Assembly (NCBI GenBank): GCA_015501585.1
Contig: JADNRY010000822.1
Location: forward strand, 1-24,983
Length of the DNA: 24,983 bases
Origin: Rhodocollybia butyracea
Lineage: Eukaryota; Basidiomycota; Agaricomycetes; Agaricales; Omphalotaceae
Reading direction: 5' to 3'
Shown here in pieces: positions 1 to 9,264 of this stretch (the first letter of the stretch is position 1; each line of letters opens with the position of its first letter). Made by a program: the position numbers and the translations under genes. The notes beneath the pieces were generated by a model, which was not told the DNA's origin, searched no databases, and saw only the letters and a list, made by a program, of their open reading frames with translations.

Positions 1-2
1 AA

Positions 3-349
3 TACTCGATAGATATTTACTTATTGTTTTCGGAATTTCAAAGATCGCATGGGCAGCTCAAATCTGTTCGACTCCCGAAAAAATTCGATTCGCGGACGCG
101 TGGATTTGCATTCCTCGACTTTGTGTCAAGGCATGAAGCGGAGAACGCCTACGCTGCACTCCGGCATACACATTTGCTGGGAGGCATTTGGTGCTCGAGT
201 GGGCAGAAGAGGCTGAACAGGATTTGGATATGCTTCGAAAGAAAGCCGGTGTTGGATACGGTGCTGGTAAAGAGATGCCTGGTCGTAAGAGGAAGCTTAA
301 TATGAATGCGACTGGAGAGGGTGAGGCGGATGATGATGGCGACGAGTAG
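3..349 (+). CDS. MRD1: MRD1-like RRM protein, C-terminal part (5' end outside window, one frameshift)
   Basis: This is the last part of a multi-RRM protein of the MRD1/RBM19 family, which binds pre-rRNA and U3 snoRNP in the nucleolus for 18S processing. The frame is open from the window edge. It shows the end of an RRM: HGQLKSVRLPKKF, then RNP-1-like RGFAFLDFV, then EAENAYAALRHTHLLG. After base ~181 the frame must shift by one to continue as RHLVLEWAEEAEQD and a basic/acidic tail (PGRKRKL...DDDGDE) that stops at 347-349. The WAEEAEQD helix and the KR-rich then acidic end are characteristic of the family. The shift lies in CTGGGAGG, where one missing G would restore the frame, so a base-calling error is likely. 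A 3' splice site may lie near base 41, so the first residues may be intronic. Assignment to MRD1 rather than another RRM protein rests on the tail motif. Confidence 0.8.
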
Positions 350-543
350 AGTGTATACTGCTATGCGGGTTCTTCTGACCTAGACCAATTATAGTTGGGT
401 TTGAGCATGTGCGTCGCGCAGAAATAAGAGTACCATCTTAAGCGGATCGAACACGTTTGATCCAAATCGTTACTGCGGCTGCGGCTGCGGCGATATCAGA
501 CGCAAGTACTTGATACCTCTTTTTCTGAAGTACTGACACCAAT

Positions 544-765
544 ATGCGCCCTCTAAAAGGCCTGAGCCTAGATGCTTGTGAGTTCTCACTTCATCGTTCG
601 AGTAACCTCTCAAGTACTGTTTGTTTAGACGATAAAGCTTCAAACATCAAACCAAGGGTACAATGGCAATCTCGACATGGCTTAATTCTTGTAGTCCCCA
701 TTCTCGTCTCGTTCGCGTTGTATTTTTTTCGGGATCTCATCTACTTTTGGACTGAGAGAACCTAG
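544..765 (+). CDS. Small hypothetical protein with one hydrophobic segment (doubtful)
   Basis: A 73-residue ATG-initiated frame. Residues about 45-65 (GLILVVPILVSFALYFF) form a plausible single transmembrane helix, followed by a charged and aromatic end. I recognise no family. The frame lies about 195 bp after the MRD1-like stop and has no clear promoter or splice signals. It could be a chance open frame in AT-rich intergenic DNA or one exon of a larger gene. Confidence 0.2.
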   Translation: MRPLKGLSLDACEFSLHRSSNLSSTVCLDDKASNIKPRVQWQSRHGLILVVPILVSFALYFFRDLIYFWTERT

Positions 766-975
766 TATCTTGCGTCCTTACAAAGCCTATCCGAAGCAGG
801 CTTATCTGAAATACAAAGCGACCAGGACCTAGGTGGGAGAAAATACTCCTGGCGTGCGTTTTTTTTAATTTTTTAAATTTTTTTTCTTAGGTTCGTTCCG
901 ATGCCAGATCCATCGACGTTGAGTCAATGGGCAGCTTTGGAGCGTAAAGAGTTGATTCATTCTTGTCTTCAAAAT

Positions 976-996
976 AAAATCGGTCTTTCCGATTTT
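976..996. repeat. Perfect 8-bp inverted repeat (hairpin)
   Basis: AAAATCGG at 976-983 and CCGATTTT at 989-996 are exact reverse complements around a 5-nt loop (TCTTT). It is not inside a recognised gene. It could be a 3'-end processing or termination structure for a short transcript, or chance. Confidence 0.4.
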
Positions 997-1273
997 GCGC
1001 GTCGAAGGTGAGGTCAATGAGACGAAGATTGACTAGAACATATCGCCCCGGTAGCTGGTTGACTAAAAGAAAGCTCCTTCATCGAACAACATGGACTTTG
1101 TGAGTCTTCAACTTTAAAGAATCAGCGGAGCTGTTCATGTAAACTCTTGACTTTCACAAGTTACTTGAATAACTACCCAATACGCCTGCATAAGAATAAG
1201 AATGTTCGAGGCAATATGATAATTAGCGAATCAATCACAATTATTAACATAGCTCTGGCACATTTTAATGTGA

Positions 1274-1278
1274 TAAAC
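1274..1278. repeat. Target-site duplication of copia element, left copy
   Basis: TAAAC directly precedes the 5' LTR and is repeated exactly at 8775-8779 directly after the 3' LTR. A 5-bp duplication is the usual length for Ty1/copia integrases. It fixes the outer limits of the insertion. Confidence 0.9.
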
Positions 1279-1502
1279 TGTTGGAATCGATGACTGAGTA
1301 CGATAAGAGATATATATAGAGTAGTAGACGCCCGTACTGTAAATACCGGGCAACGTTAGTGGCGCTCCTTACTTCTAGCCACTAACGTCGACCCAGGTAC
1401 GCTACTGTAAACACTACTTACTTCTAGCCACTAACGTCGACCCAGTCTCCTTCGAGCGCTTGATTCTTCTCTGCGCCAGCTGCCGCCTGTCTTCGTCGAA
1501 CA
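1279..1502 (+). repeat. 5' LTR of copia element
   Basis: 224 bp starting TGTTGGAATC and ending CGAACA. It contains a 28-bp direct repeat (1369-1396 and 1418-1445) and an 11-bp inverted repeat. It matches the 3' LTR except at two CpG-type transitions (about 1334 and 1347) and one extra A near 1410. TATATATA near 1310 may serve as a TATA box. Confidence 0.93.
1353..1445 (+). repeat. Internal direct and inverted repeats of the LTR
   Basis: ACGTTAGTGGC at 1353-1363 is the exact reverse complement of GCCACTAACGT at 1378-1388. The latter lies within a 28-bp block (1369-1396) that recurs exactly at 1418-1445. The first arm can therefore pair with either downstream copy. The same arrangement is in the 3' LTR (from about 6783). 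It may be a promoter or RNA 3'-end element. Confidence 0.75.
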
Positions 1503-1519
1503 GGTTTATGGGCCCCGCG
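1503..1519 (+). promoter_or_regulatory. Primer-binding site, half-tRNA-iMet type
   Basis: The bases right after the 5' LTR (GGTTTATGGGCCCCGCG) are complementary to the anticodon-stem region of initiator methionine tRNA (the CGCGGGGCCCATAA type), not to a tRNA 3' end. This matches the half-tRNA priming known for Drosophila copia and yeast Ty5. The match is inferred from knowledge of fungal iMet tRNAs; the host tRNA is not in the window. Confidence 0.7.
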
Positions 1520-1748
1520 TTTTAAATCGCCTCAGGAACTAAACACGACGACAACTCTACTATCCATTCATCTTACCACAAAATGTCTGAAAACTCCCGT
1601 GCTGCACCCATTCTCACTCGTGACAACTTCTCAAAAATGGTATGAAGACTTCGAAGCCTATGCCAGCAAAAGGGTCTCTGGCGCATGTGCAAAGGTACCG
1701 AACGATACCCAACACCTCGGAATGAGAACAACCTTACCCGTGACGAAC

Positions 1749-1751
1749 GGA
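1749..1751. repeat. 3-bp target duplication of foldback element, left copy
   Basis: GGA at 1749-1751 is repeated at 2498-2500. Taking out the element and one GGA joins gag in one reading frame across the junction (Asp-Glu-Arg to Asn-Asp-Leu), which confirms the insertion limits. Confidence 0.8.
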
Positions 1752-2497
1752 CACACCAGAAGGGTAAAAAATTCTGCTCGGGAGAAATGCAATCCGATTC
1801 TTGACATCTCGGCGGAACTTTCACATATATAGAATTTGTTACTGAAATTCGTGTATTCAATAGAATAGATAACTTGTGTGAAATCTCCCATTTTGGTATA
1901 TCATTTTACAAAACTGAAAGATTAACTGAATTTAGACAAATATATGCTATCAAATAAGTTACAGAATGTTCCTAAATCCAGGTAGTTGAAAAGACAATTA
2001 AATTTTCTCATATCTTGAGTTGCGAAAAGTTGGAGTTCAGTTGGTTTTTCCCATGTGCGTAATTATTCAATTACAATTGTCTTTTCCCTCAAGCCAAAAA
2101 GGCCGCTGAAAACCACCCACCAAAACTGAATTGATTATTTCAGTGACCTTTTCGGCTTGAGGGAAAAGACAATTGTAATTGAATAATTACGCACATGGGA
2201 AAAACCAACTGAACTCCAACTTTTCGCAACTCAAGATATGAGAAAATTTAATTGTCGTTTCAACTACCTGGATTTAGGAACATTCTGTAACTCATTTGAT
2301 AGCATATATTTGTCTAAATTCAGTTAATCTTTCAGTTTTGTAAAATGATATACCAAAATGGGAGATTTCACACAAGTTATCTATTCTATTGAATACACAA
2401 ATTTCAGTAACAAATTCTATATATGTGAAAGTTCCGCTGAGATGTCAAGAATTGGATTGCATTTCTGCCGAGCAGAATTTTTTACCCTTCTGGTGTG
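1752..2497. mobile_element. Foldback (long-hairpin) non-autonomous DNA transposon, 746 bp
   Basis: Two arms of 360 bp each (1752-2111 and 2138-2497) are near-perfect reverse complements, with nine mismatches by eye (about 97.5% identical), around a 26-bp spacer. Termini read CACACCAGAAGGG inward, flanked by GGA duplications. The element is AT-rich and lacks a credible protein. It cuts gag between an Arg and an Asn codon. CAC termini and a 3-bp duplication are compatible with the CACTA/CMC superfamily, but no transposase is here to prove it. Open frames that begin inside it and run into gag are artefacts of the insertion. Most arm mismatches are transitions, several at CpG. Confidence 0.88.
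2112..2137. other. Central spacer (loop) of the foldback element
   Basis: The only 26 bases of the element not mirrored in the other arm. If transcribed, the RNA would form a 360-bp stem capped by this loop. Confidence 0.75.
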
Positions 2498-5400
2498 GGA
2501 ATGACCTGGAATTGTATGAGATGAGAAAGGATAAAGCCAGTGGAGAAATTTGGTTAGCTGTCTCTGAGCCATTGAGGGAGGATATCCGAGAAGCCAAGGG
2601 AGACCCTAAAGCCATGATGGAAATTCTGGAGGAGAAACACAATAAGAAGACCGCTGGTGTTCGCTTCAAGGCCTACAATGACTTCCTGAACATTACCCTT
2701 CGAAATGACATCCCTGAGACCACTGTACTCCCAACGCTCATTACCGACATTACTGCTGCCATATCATTCATACGTCGCCAACGCCCAGCAGGGTTTGACA
2801 TAACCCACCTCGAAGCTGAGCTCACCATGATGGTTGCACTCCGAGCACTTCAGAGCTCAAACGCTGAATCACATTGCATGCTCACCTCCAACTTCATGAC
2901 GAAGGAAGACTTGAACTTCAGTGACATCGAGGGCACCATTGACCGTGACTTCCAGGCAAAACCCACGGTCAAACTGGAAGATCCACCAGCTCTAGCCATG
3001 GGTGCCAGCATGACCATGCTACCTGTGCGATGGACTGCATTTTGTTGCAAAATGTCCAAATCTTGGCCAGGCCAAGGAGAGTCTCAACCGCCCTGCAAAC
3101 TCTCGAGGCCAAAATGGACGTGGTCGAAACCGTGGGCGTGGTACTGCCAATTCTGCCGAGTCGACTCCCCCATCAACTCCCACCTCCTCTGCACCTCCCT
3201 CTACCTCTGCAAGTCGTGCCGCCTCTGCTAGTCGTGCCGCCACTATTGAATCTGCGGGAAAGGCAAGTGTTTTGTCTTGTCCACTGAACGCCACCAATGG
3301 CTTAAATCCAAAGACGCAAACTGATTGGAATACCGATACAGGTGCCACTTCACACATGACACCTCATCAATCATGGTTTGTCTCGTACAGCCCTCACAAA
3401 GTACCCATATGACTAGCCAACCACAACATCATTTTCTCAGAGGGCATCGGTTCAGTGGAGTTTTCAGCCGCAACCGAGTGGATGTATTCTTCCATAATGT
3501 TCCATGATGTTCTTCATGTACCCTCTCTATCATGCAATTTAATTTCTCTTTACCATCTTACATGTCGAAAAGGATATGAGATCCATTTATGTGGAAATAA
3601 GGCAAACTTCTTGCTTGAAGGAAAAACTGTCTTCACTGCTACAGTGAATGAATCCAACACTGGTTACCTGGATGGACAAGTAATTATTCCGAGGGTCACT
3701 CATGCTGCAAATGGTGCATCTACAGTACCATTAACTTGGGAACTTTGCACAGGCGCTTCGCACATCTGAATCATCGTGATGTGAAGCTCACTCACAAGAA
3801 CAAACTAGTCACTGGATGAAGCTTGAGTCTGATGTCCTACCAGACCCAATCTGTGAACCCTGTATTCTTGGCAAACAGCATCAAAAAAATGTTACGCGTG
3901 TCCTGGAACTCACCGAACTTGTCGACTACACCTTGTCCATACAGACCTCAAGGTCCATTGCCAGTTGCAACACCTGAAGGTTACCGCTACTGGATGACAT
4001 TTATTGATGATGCTACTCATGAACGAACTGTTGCATACTTGCGTACCAAAGATGAGCTGAGAATGCTATCCGGACCTACAAAGCCTTTGCAGAAGGTGAA
4101 ACCAGAGAGAAATGGGTTATCATGCGGTGTGATGGTGGGGGAATACATCTCCAAATCACTTCTGAGTTGGCCGCAGACATTGGTCTCCAGTACAGTTTAC
4201 TGAACCAGGTGAACCACATCAAAACGGAGTTGCCGAACGGCTAACCGTGACATGCAGAGGCAGTAAACACACTCCTACAAGAGTCTGGCCTACCTCCCTC
4301 ATTTTGGTGAGTGGCCCTGAATTTTATATCCACTCCTACAACCGAACCCCTACATCCACCCTTCCAAACACTACCACACCATACGCTGAGTGAAACAAGG
4401 GAAGAAACCTGATGTTTCCTACTTCTGCATTTTTGGCTGTCTTGCCTATGTCCTTATTCCCAAGCACAAACGAAAAAGCCCTGCTCCCCACTCCCGCAAA
4501 TGTATATTTTGTGGCTATCCGAATGGTACTAAAGCCTGGCTATTTTGGGACCCAGAAAGAAAGAAATTCTACACAAGCAGTCATGCTGTATTTGATGAAC
4601 GCTACTTCCCGGGAAAATTCTCCCAAGAGATTGTCTGCCACGCCAGAACACCCGATAGCTCTGCCAGATGAAGGGAGGAAGATGAGACTCATCCATATCA
4701 GAGCTCCACACTGCCGATACCACATCCAAATAACCCTCCAGACTTCCACAGCCAAGTCGTCCCTACACCAATACATGATGCCCCAATAGATCATCCTACC
4801 CCTGACCCTCCTGCCCTCAATTACGACCACGCACGCACCAACCCACCTACACTTCCAAAGGCCATATCGATCAAGGAAAGCTCCTGACAACCCACCTAGT
4901 AACACGTATAATCCCTTCAGTACTCACCACTTAGTTCACTACCCACTTCAGATGACAAGGACTCAGGTGAAGAAATTGCCAACTATCTCTCAACTGCTGG
5001 CCTCAATTATGTATACTTTGGAGTGCAAAACAGTTTTTTAACCCATGGTGAAGCAATGGAATATGCTTTCAATACATCAGAGAGGGTTGTGAAAGCTTCA
5101 CAGTCTAGCACTGAACCACGTTTGTATGCTGAAGCATGAGACGGTCTGCTGATGAACGTATCCAATGGCACAATGCTGCAGTCCAGGAGGTAGAAGCCCT
5201 TATTCAAAATGGCACTTTTGAACTAGTCGAGCTCCCTCCTGGAAAGCAGGCCATTGGAAGCCATTGGGTATTCAAAGTCAAACGGAATGCGGATGGGTCT
5301 ATTGAACAATACAAAGCTTGACTTGTTGCCCAAGGTTTCAGCCAGCGTCCCGGTTTTGAATACACTGATACTTTTGCACAACTCCAAAATGGGCTGCACT

Positions 5401-6699
5401 TCGTGCAATCCTTGCTCTTGCTGCAGTTGAAGATCTCATGCTCTATAGTATTGATATCTCAAATGCATTCCTCAATGGAGAACTCAAAGAGGAGATTTAC
5501 ATGAAGCAACCTGAGGGGTTTGAGCAGAAAAGTCCTGATTGGGTCCTCCGACTTCGGAAATCAATTTATGGACTTAAACAAGCAGGATGTGTCTGGATTG
5601 AAACACTAAATAAAGCACTACTCAGTATGGGCTTCAAACGAGTCCACTGCAAAAATAGTGTATGGGTGTATGGCCGTGGTGACGACCGAGTATTTATCCC
5701 AGTCTATGTTGATGATCTGACCATTGCGGCCAAATCCAGGGACAGGATTGATCATATTGTCAATGAACTCAAGAAGCATTTCAAACTTCGAGAGTTAGGT
5801 CCAACATCTTGGCTCCTTGGAGTAGCAATCACACAGGACCTCAATCGTGGCATAGTCACCCTTTCTCAAAGACAATACTGCCTAGACATTCTCGAGCAAT
5901 TTGGTATGTCAGACTGTGACTCGGTAGTATCACCCCTAGATGCAGGAGTAAAACTATCCAAAGAGCAATGTCCTAAATCCCACGAAGAAGAGATGGAGAT
6001 GCGCCTCATCCCATACATTAATGCAGTCGGTGCCCTAGCATACCTCACGATTGTGACTCAACCCGATATAGCCTATGCAGTCAGTGTCCTCGCACGTTTT
6101 TCAATCAATCCGGGCATGATCCACTGGAAAGCAGTAAAAAGGGTATTCCAATATATCAAGGGTACACTCGATTACATCATCGTCTACTCAAGACCACCAA
6201 CACCTATCTCACCCCCTTCTAATCTTTTTCAAACATATTCTGATGCCGACCTTGGTGGAGACCCGGATAATGGTAGATCCACCAGTGGTTTCATTGTACT
6301 CATGGCTGGAGGTGCGATCAGCTGGTGCAGTCGCTTACAGAGCATTGTGACTCTATCAACGACCGAAGCAGAGTTTGTCTCGGGTGTGTCTGCAGGCCAG
6401 GAAACTATTTGGTTGCGAAATCTCTTCGCTGAACTGGGCTACACATTTACCAGCCCATCAGACTTATTCATTGATAACCAGTCAACTCTGTCAGTTGCGA
6501 AGGACCCAGAACACCATGGCCGGATGAAACATCTCAACTTAAGATTTTACTGGCTATGCAATCAGGTCCAAGAAGAAAAAATTCGCGTTATACACCTGCA
6601 CACAGATGAGATGCCTGCCGATATACTTACAAAAGCAATGGGAAGAAAGAAAGTCGAGGACATGGTCAAACTATTAGGACTGAACTGACGTGCTCAGTC

Positions 6700-6708
6700 A
6701 GGGGGGTG
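6700..6708 (+). promoter_or_regulatory. Polypurine tract of copia element
   Basis: AGGGGGGTG lies directly before the 3' LTR, which starts with TG at 6709. It is the expected plus-strand primer position, 12 bp after the pol stop. Confidence 0.75.
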
Positions 6709-6889
6709 TGTTGGAATCGATGACTGAGTACGATAAGAGATATATATAGAGTAGTAGACGCCCATACTGTAAATACTGGGCAACGTTAGTGGCGCTCCTT
6801 ACTTCTAGCCACTAACGTCGACCCAGGTACGCTACTGTAACACTACTTACTTCTAGCCACTAACGTCGACCCAGTCTCCTTCGAGCGCT
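6709..6889 (+). repeat. 3' LTR, proximal part (interrupted)
   Basis: 181 bp matching the 5' LTR from its TG start through CCTTCGAGCGCT. It differs at two positions (A at 6764 for G; T near 6777 for C, both CpG-type) and by one A fewer in an A run. It stops abruptly where inserted DNA begins, and the rest of the LTR resumes at 8733. Confidence 0.92.
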
Positions 6890-7218
6890 ATTTGGGTATT
6901 TACGTGTAGGTATGCGAAAGGTGCTATAAAACAACCTAACAAAAACACTACCGCACCTAACCAGACTATCGATATGTAAGGGAGCGAGGACGGGTTGTCA
7001 GAGATTCCCCGAGGGAAAGCTTTGTAATATTGGATGTACGCGCGCGACTGCTCCAGGTTCAAGACTGTAGCGCTAACGTGGGTAACTAAGCTTAGACAAC
7101 TCTTAGAACTAAGTCGAGAGAAGCCTAGTTGGGGTGTACGAGTGTACGAGGGAACCAGGTGTGTATGTCCAAATCAATTAACCAAAACCAAAACCAATAC
7201 AACAAAACTAAGATTCTC

Positions 7219-7343
7219 CTAGGCAAACTCTGGCTCTAGCTAGAATAGTAATCTCGAGGTTTGTCAACAACCCTAGGCAAACTCTGGCACTAGCTGCTGT
7301 GACGCCGTAAAGTCCTCGACCAAACTCTGGGCCAAGCTACGAT
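7219..7343. repeat. Short imperfect direct repeats in the nested insertion
   Basis: CTAGGCAAACTCTGGC plus a CTAGCT tail occurs at 7219-7241 and 7273-7295 with one mismatch. A weaker third copy (CAAACTCTGGGCCAAGCTA) starts at 7321. Spacing is 54 and then about 43 bp. Terminal or subterminal repeats of this kind are often transposase-binding sites, but that is inference. Confidence 0.6.
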
Positions 7344-8704
7344 ATTGTGAGTGAACTTAATCACTAGGAACTTGTACCACAATCTTAGTGGCTCGTCTAA
7401 CTTCGTGAAGAAGTCAACTAAGGAACCCTCACTCTGGAGCCGAATAATCCCTTACTAGAAGCCGTCCCTCTAAGGAAGCAACTAGATTTGAGTTGATCTG
7501 GAGTTCGAGAGAACTCTACACACTTAAATTTGATCAAGATATAAATGGGCTTTGCGAAGCGCGTGAAGTTTATTACTTTCTTAAGATAACCAAGTCAGGA
7601 GGTGTCACGCTACTGATCCCGTGGGGACGTTCTACGGAGCACTGGTCTTAGCAGTCAAGTCGAGGGCAAGAAACTTGTCTTATTGAATAAATATATCTGG
7701 CTTATATACTGAGTAGAGAGAGTTTCATACGAAAAATAGATGAAACAGATACGGAGAGAGACGGAAAGAGAGTGGAACAGAGGAATCTGGCTCGGAAAGG
7801 AAACTCCAGCCTATATATGGTACACACGATAAAGAAATAGTCCATTCTTGGGTATATATCAGAGGTAAAATATGATTTCGTGAGGATTAACATAGTTTTA
7901 GAGTGTTTTGATCCGAGCGAGGTTTCTCCGATTACTCCACAATTCTCCGGGGTCAGGAGTACCTTTGCGCTTCATGATCACTCGCCGCCCGGTTTCCCTT
8001 GGGTGAGTTTCATTCTATTCCTCGGATAGTTCTGTCCATCTGAGTGTGATTAACATTCTCTCGAGAAGGCCTGTTATCTAGCTTTCCAACGACACCACTT
8101 ATGATAATCTCGAGCAACTGCGCTGAGTATGTACAAGTGATTCCCAATAGTCGGCTTTAACGGATAAGACCTCCGTGTATGATTTCTAAGATCAAATGTT
8201 TTGATTTGCCAAGGCTATCCGGCGCGTAGCTTTCCGTAGGACCGCTAAGTATGTTTCTACCGTCCTCACGGTTACAACCGGTGCCGCGAATAGACCTCTA
8301 CGGTTTCCCTCGGGATTGTTCTGGTCCATTGTTACGGACTGTAAAGTCCACATCTTAACATAGCTCGTTGGGGGACTTAGTGCGAGGGATGCCTTCCCTC
8401 ATAATTCCTTCCCTCGAGTAACGTGTTGGCTTAGTACTTATCCCGCTTCGAGATGTCCTGTAGTTTAGAGAGTCTACACTCTTTGGGTATAACTAGATTG
8501 ACGATCTAGCGTTACATCTCCGGGCAGCCCAGGTATCCTCACTAGCTTGGCTCTAGGCTACGCTTGTGGGCGTACCTTCACGGCTCGCTGAGTATTATTG
8601 TTAAGTTCTTTGCCTCGGCACCAGCTATCACGCTCGGGCTCCGTATAACTCTCTTATTGCATTGTATAACACGTACAAAGTGTCAAAATGTACGGTTACA
8701 CGCC

Positions 8705-8725
8705 TTAGGCCGATTTTAGGCCTAA
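8705..8725. repeat. Hairpin at the right end of the nested insertion
   Basis: TTAGGCC (8705-8711) and GGCCTAA (8719-8725) are exact reverse complements around a 7-nt loop, ending one base before the inferred right boundary. A subterminal hairpin recalls Helitron 3' ends, but the CTRR terminus and A/T target are missing. Confidence 0.55.
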
Positions 8726-8732
8726 TAGTGCT

Positions 8733-8774
8733 TGATTCTTCTCTGCGCCAGCTGCCGCCTGTCTTCGTCGAACA
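8733..8774 (+). repeat. 3' LTR, distal part
   Basis: 42 bp identical to the last 42 bp of the 5' LTR (TGATTCTTC ... CGAACA). They are directly followed by TAAAC at 8775-8779, the right copy of the copia target duplication. Confidence 0.92.
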
Positions 8775-9195
8775 TAAACTACTCAATGCAAGTACTTTTC
8801 AAGCCCATGTCAAAGCCAGAGGCTTGTTAACAGACTGATACCGACATGTCGGAAAAACCAAAAAAAGTCGATAAGCGGCCGTAAGCGCATATAAACGCCA
8901 TAATCAAAACGGTGATTATGGCAATTACGGGGGCTCATGATAATGACTTGAAATTTATGATTGTTTAAGGCATACAATTGCTTGTAGGCTGATTATTATT
9001 CAATTATGACCGGTTACCAGGGATGTTTCAATACTGTCAGCGCCCTAGGAACCCCGGGTGGCCGAGAGTGGAAAATGGAAAATAGGCCTATAGTCTGCCT
9101 ATAATTGGCTATAAGTGGTCATAAACCCCCATAATCAGCGGGCGCTTATGAGCCTTTTTTTCAAGTTTCCAACACAAGGTAATTCAGACTCAGGT
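8775..9195. other. Non-coding stretch with AT-rich hairpins
   Basis: Begins with the right TAAAC duplication. It has an exact 9-bp inverted repeat at 8897-8922 (GCCATAATC / GATTATGGC, 8-nt loop) and several degenerate ATAAN motifs. It looks like old transposon residue, but no ends could be fixed. Confidence 0.45.
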
Positions 9196-9264
9196 TCAAG
9201 AGTGGTCGTCGGAGGTCGGACATTCATCTACCCCAGAGGACGCCTGGTCTGACATGGTAGATGG

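Larger units (their letters stand above)
350..1278. other. Intergenic stretch between MRD1-like gene and copia element
   Basis: No convincing gene. It holds a short GCGGCT run (about 474-492), a small open frame described separately, T-rich homopolymers at 859-888, and a perfect hairpin at 976-996. The last five bases (TAAAC, 1274-1278) are the left copy of the copia target-site duplication. Confidence 0.6.
1583..6688 (+). pseudogene. copia gag-pol, disrupted
   Basis: Gag starts at ATG 1583 (MSENSRAAPILTRD...) after a short leader. It carries an extra A near 1633 and a compensating lost G near 1674, and is split by a foldback element at 1752-2497. It resumes as NDLELYEMRKDKASGEIW and ends with a zinc-knuckle-like motif (3017-3055, one residue short between the second Cys and the His). 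Pol follows: protease DTGAT at 3335; integrase zinc region near 3745-3880 (LHRRFAHLNHRD ... CEPCILGK), HTDL near 3937, RCDGG near 4115 and NGVAER near 4222; RT with YVDD at 5705-5716; RNase H from SDAD near 6239; stop at 6686-6688. In-frame TGA codons at 3410 and 5319 sit where the family has a sense codon, perhaps Arg. There are at least seven further frameshifts. From 5438 to the end the frame is intact for 416 codons. Normally gag-pol is one frame. Confidence 0.92.
6890..8726. mobile_element. Unclassified non-coding insertion in the 3' LTR, about 1.84 kb
   Basis: The 3' LTR is split by about 1837 bp absent from the 5' LTR. The junctions carry AGCGCT (6884-6889) and AGTGCT (8727-8732), a 6-bp duplication if one CpG-to-TpG change is allowed; only GCT is exact. 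The ends (ATTTGG... and ...CCTAAT) share at most a weak 6-bp inverted match. No open frame longer than about 70 codons and no recognised protein was found on either strand. Inside are a 23-bp sequence repeated two to three times (7219-7343), an ACCAAA-rich patch (7176-7198) and a hairpin just before the right end. It could be a non-autonomous DNA element, a solo LTR of unusual ends, or a truncated element. Confidence 0.7.
1279..8774 (+). mobile_element. Ty1/copia-type LTR retrotransposon, full length, with two later insertions inside
   Basis: Bounded by TG...CA LTRs (1279-1502; 6709-6889 plus 8733-8774) and by exact TAAAC duplications. Internal order is gag, protease, integrase, reverse transcriptase, RNase H, with integrase before RT, which defines the copia superfamily. 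A primer-binding site follows the 5' LTR and a G-rich polypurine tract precedes the 3' LTR. Two later insertions sit inside: a foldback element in gag (1752-2497) and unclassified DNA in the 3' LTR (6890-8726). Without them the element is about 4.9 kb. The LTRs differ by two transitions and one A-run indel over about 224 bp, so the insertion is fairly young. It is defective as read here because of stops and frameshifts. Confidence 0.93.

Noticed and set aside
474..492. GCGGCT run as a microsatellite of interest
   Set aside because: Only about three units, with no sign of expansion or coding context.
2389..2500. Start of a 280-codon frame as a gag start
   Set aside because: Its first 37 codons are the foldback arm; gag truly begins at 1583.
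7051..7066. B-box-like GGTTCAAGACT in the nested insertion, suggesting a tRNA-derived SINE
   Set aside because: No A box at the right distance upstream and the insert is far too long for a SINE.
6890..8726. Helitron, because of the hairpin near the right end
   Set aside because: No TC start, no CTRR end, no A/T target, and a probable 6-bp duplication is present.
8726..8730. TAGTG at the right end of the nested insertion, suggesting a CACTA element
   Set aside because: The left end reads ATTTGG and has no CACTA; with TAGTG as terminus no target duplication fits.
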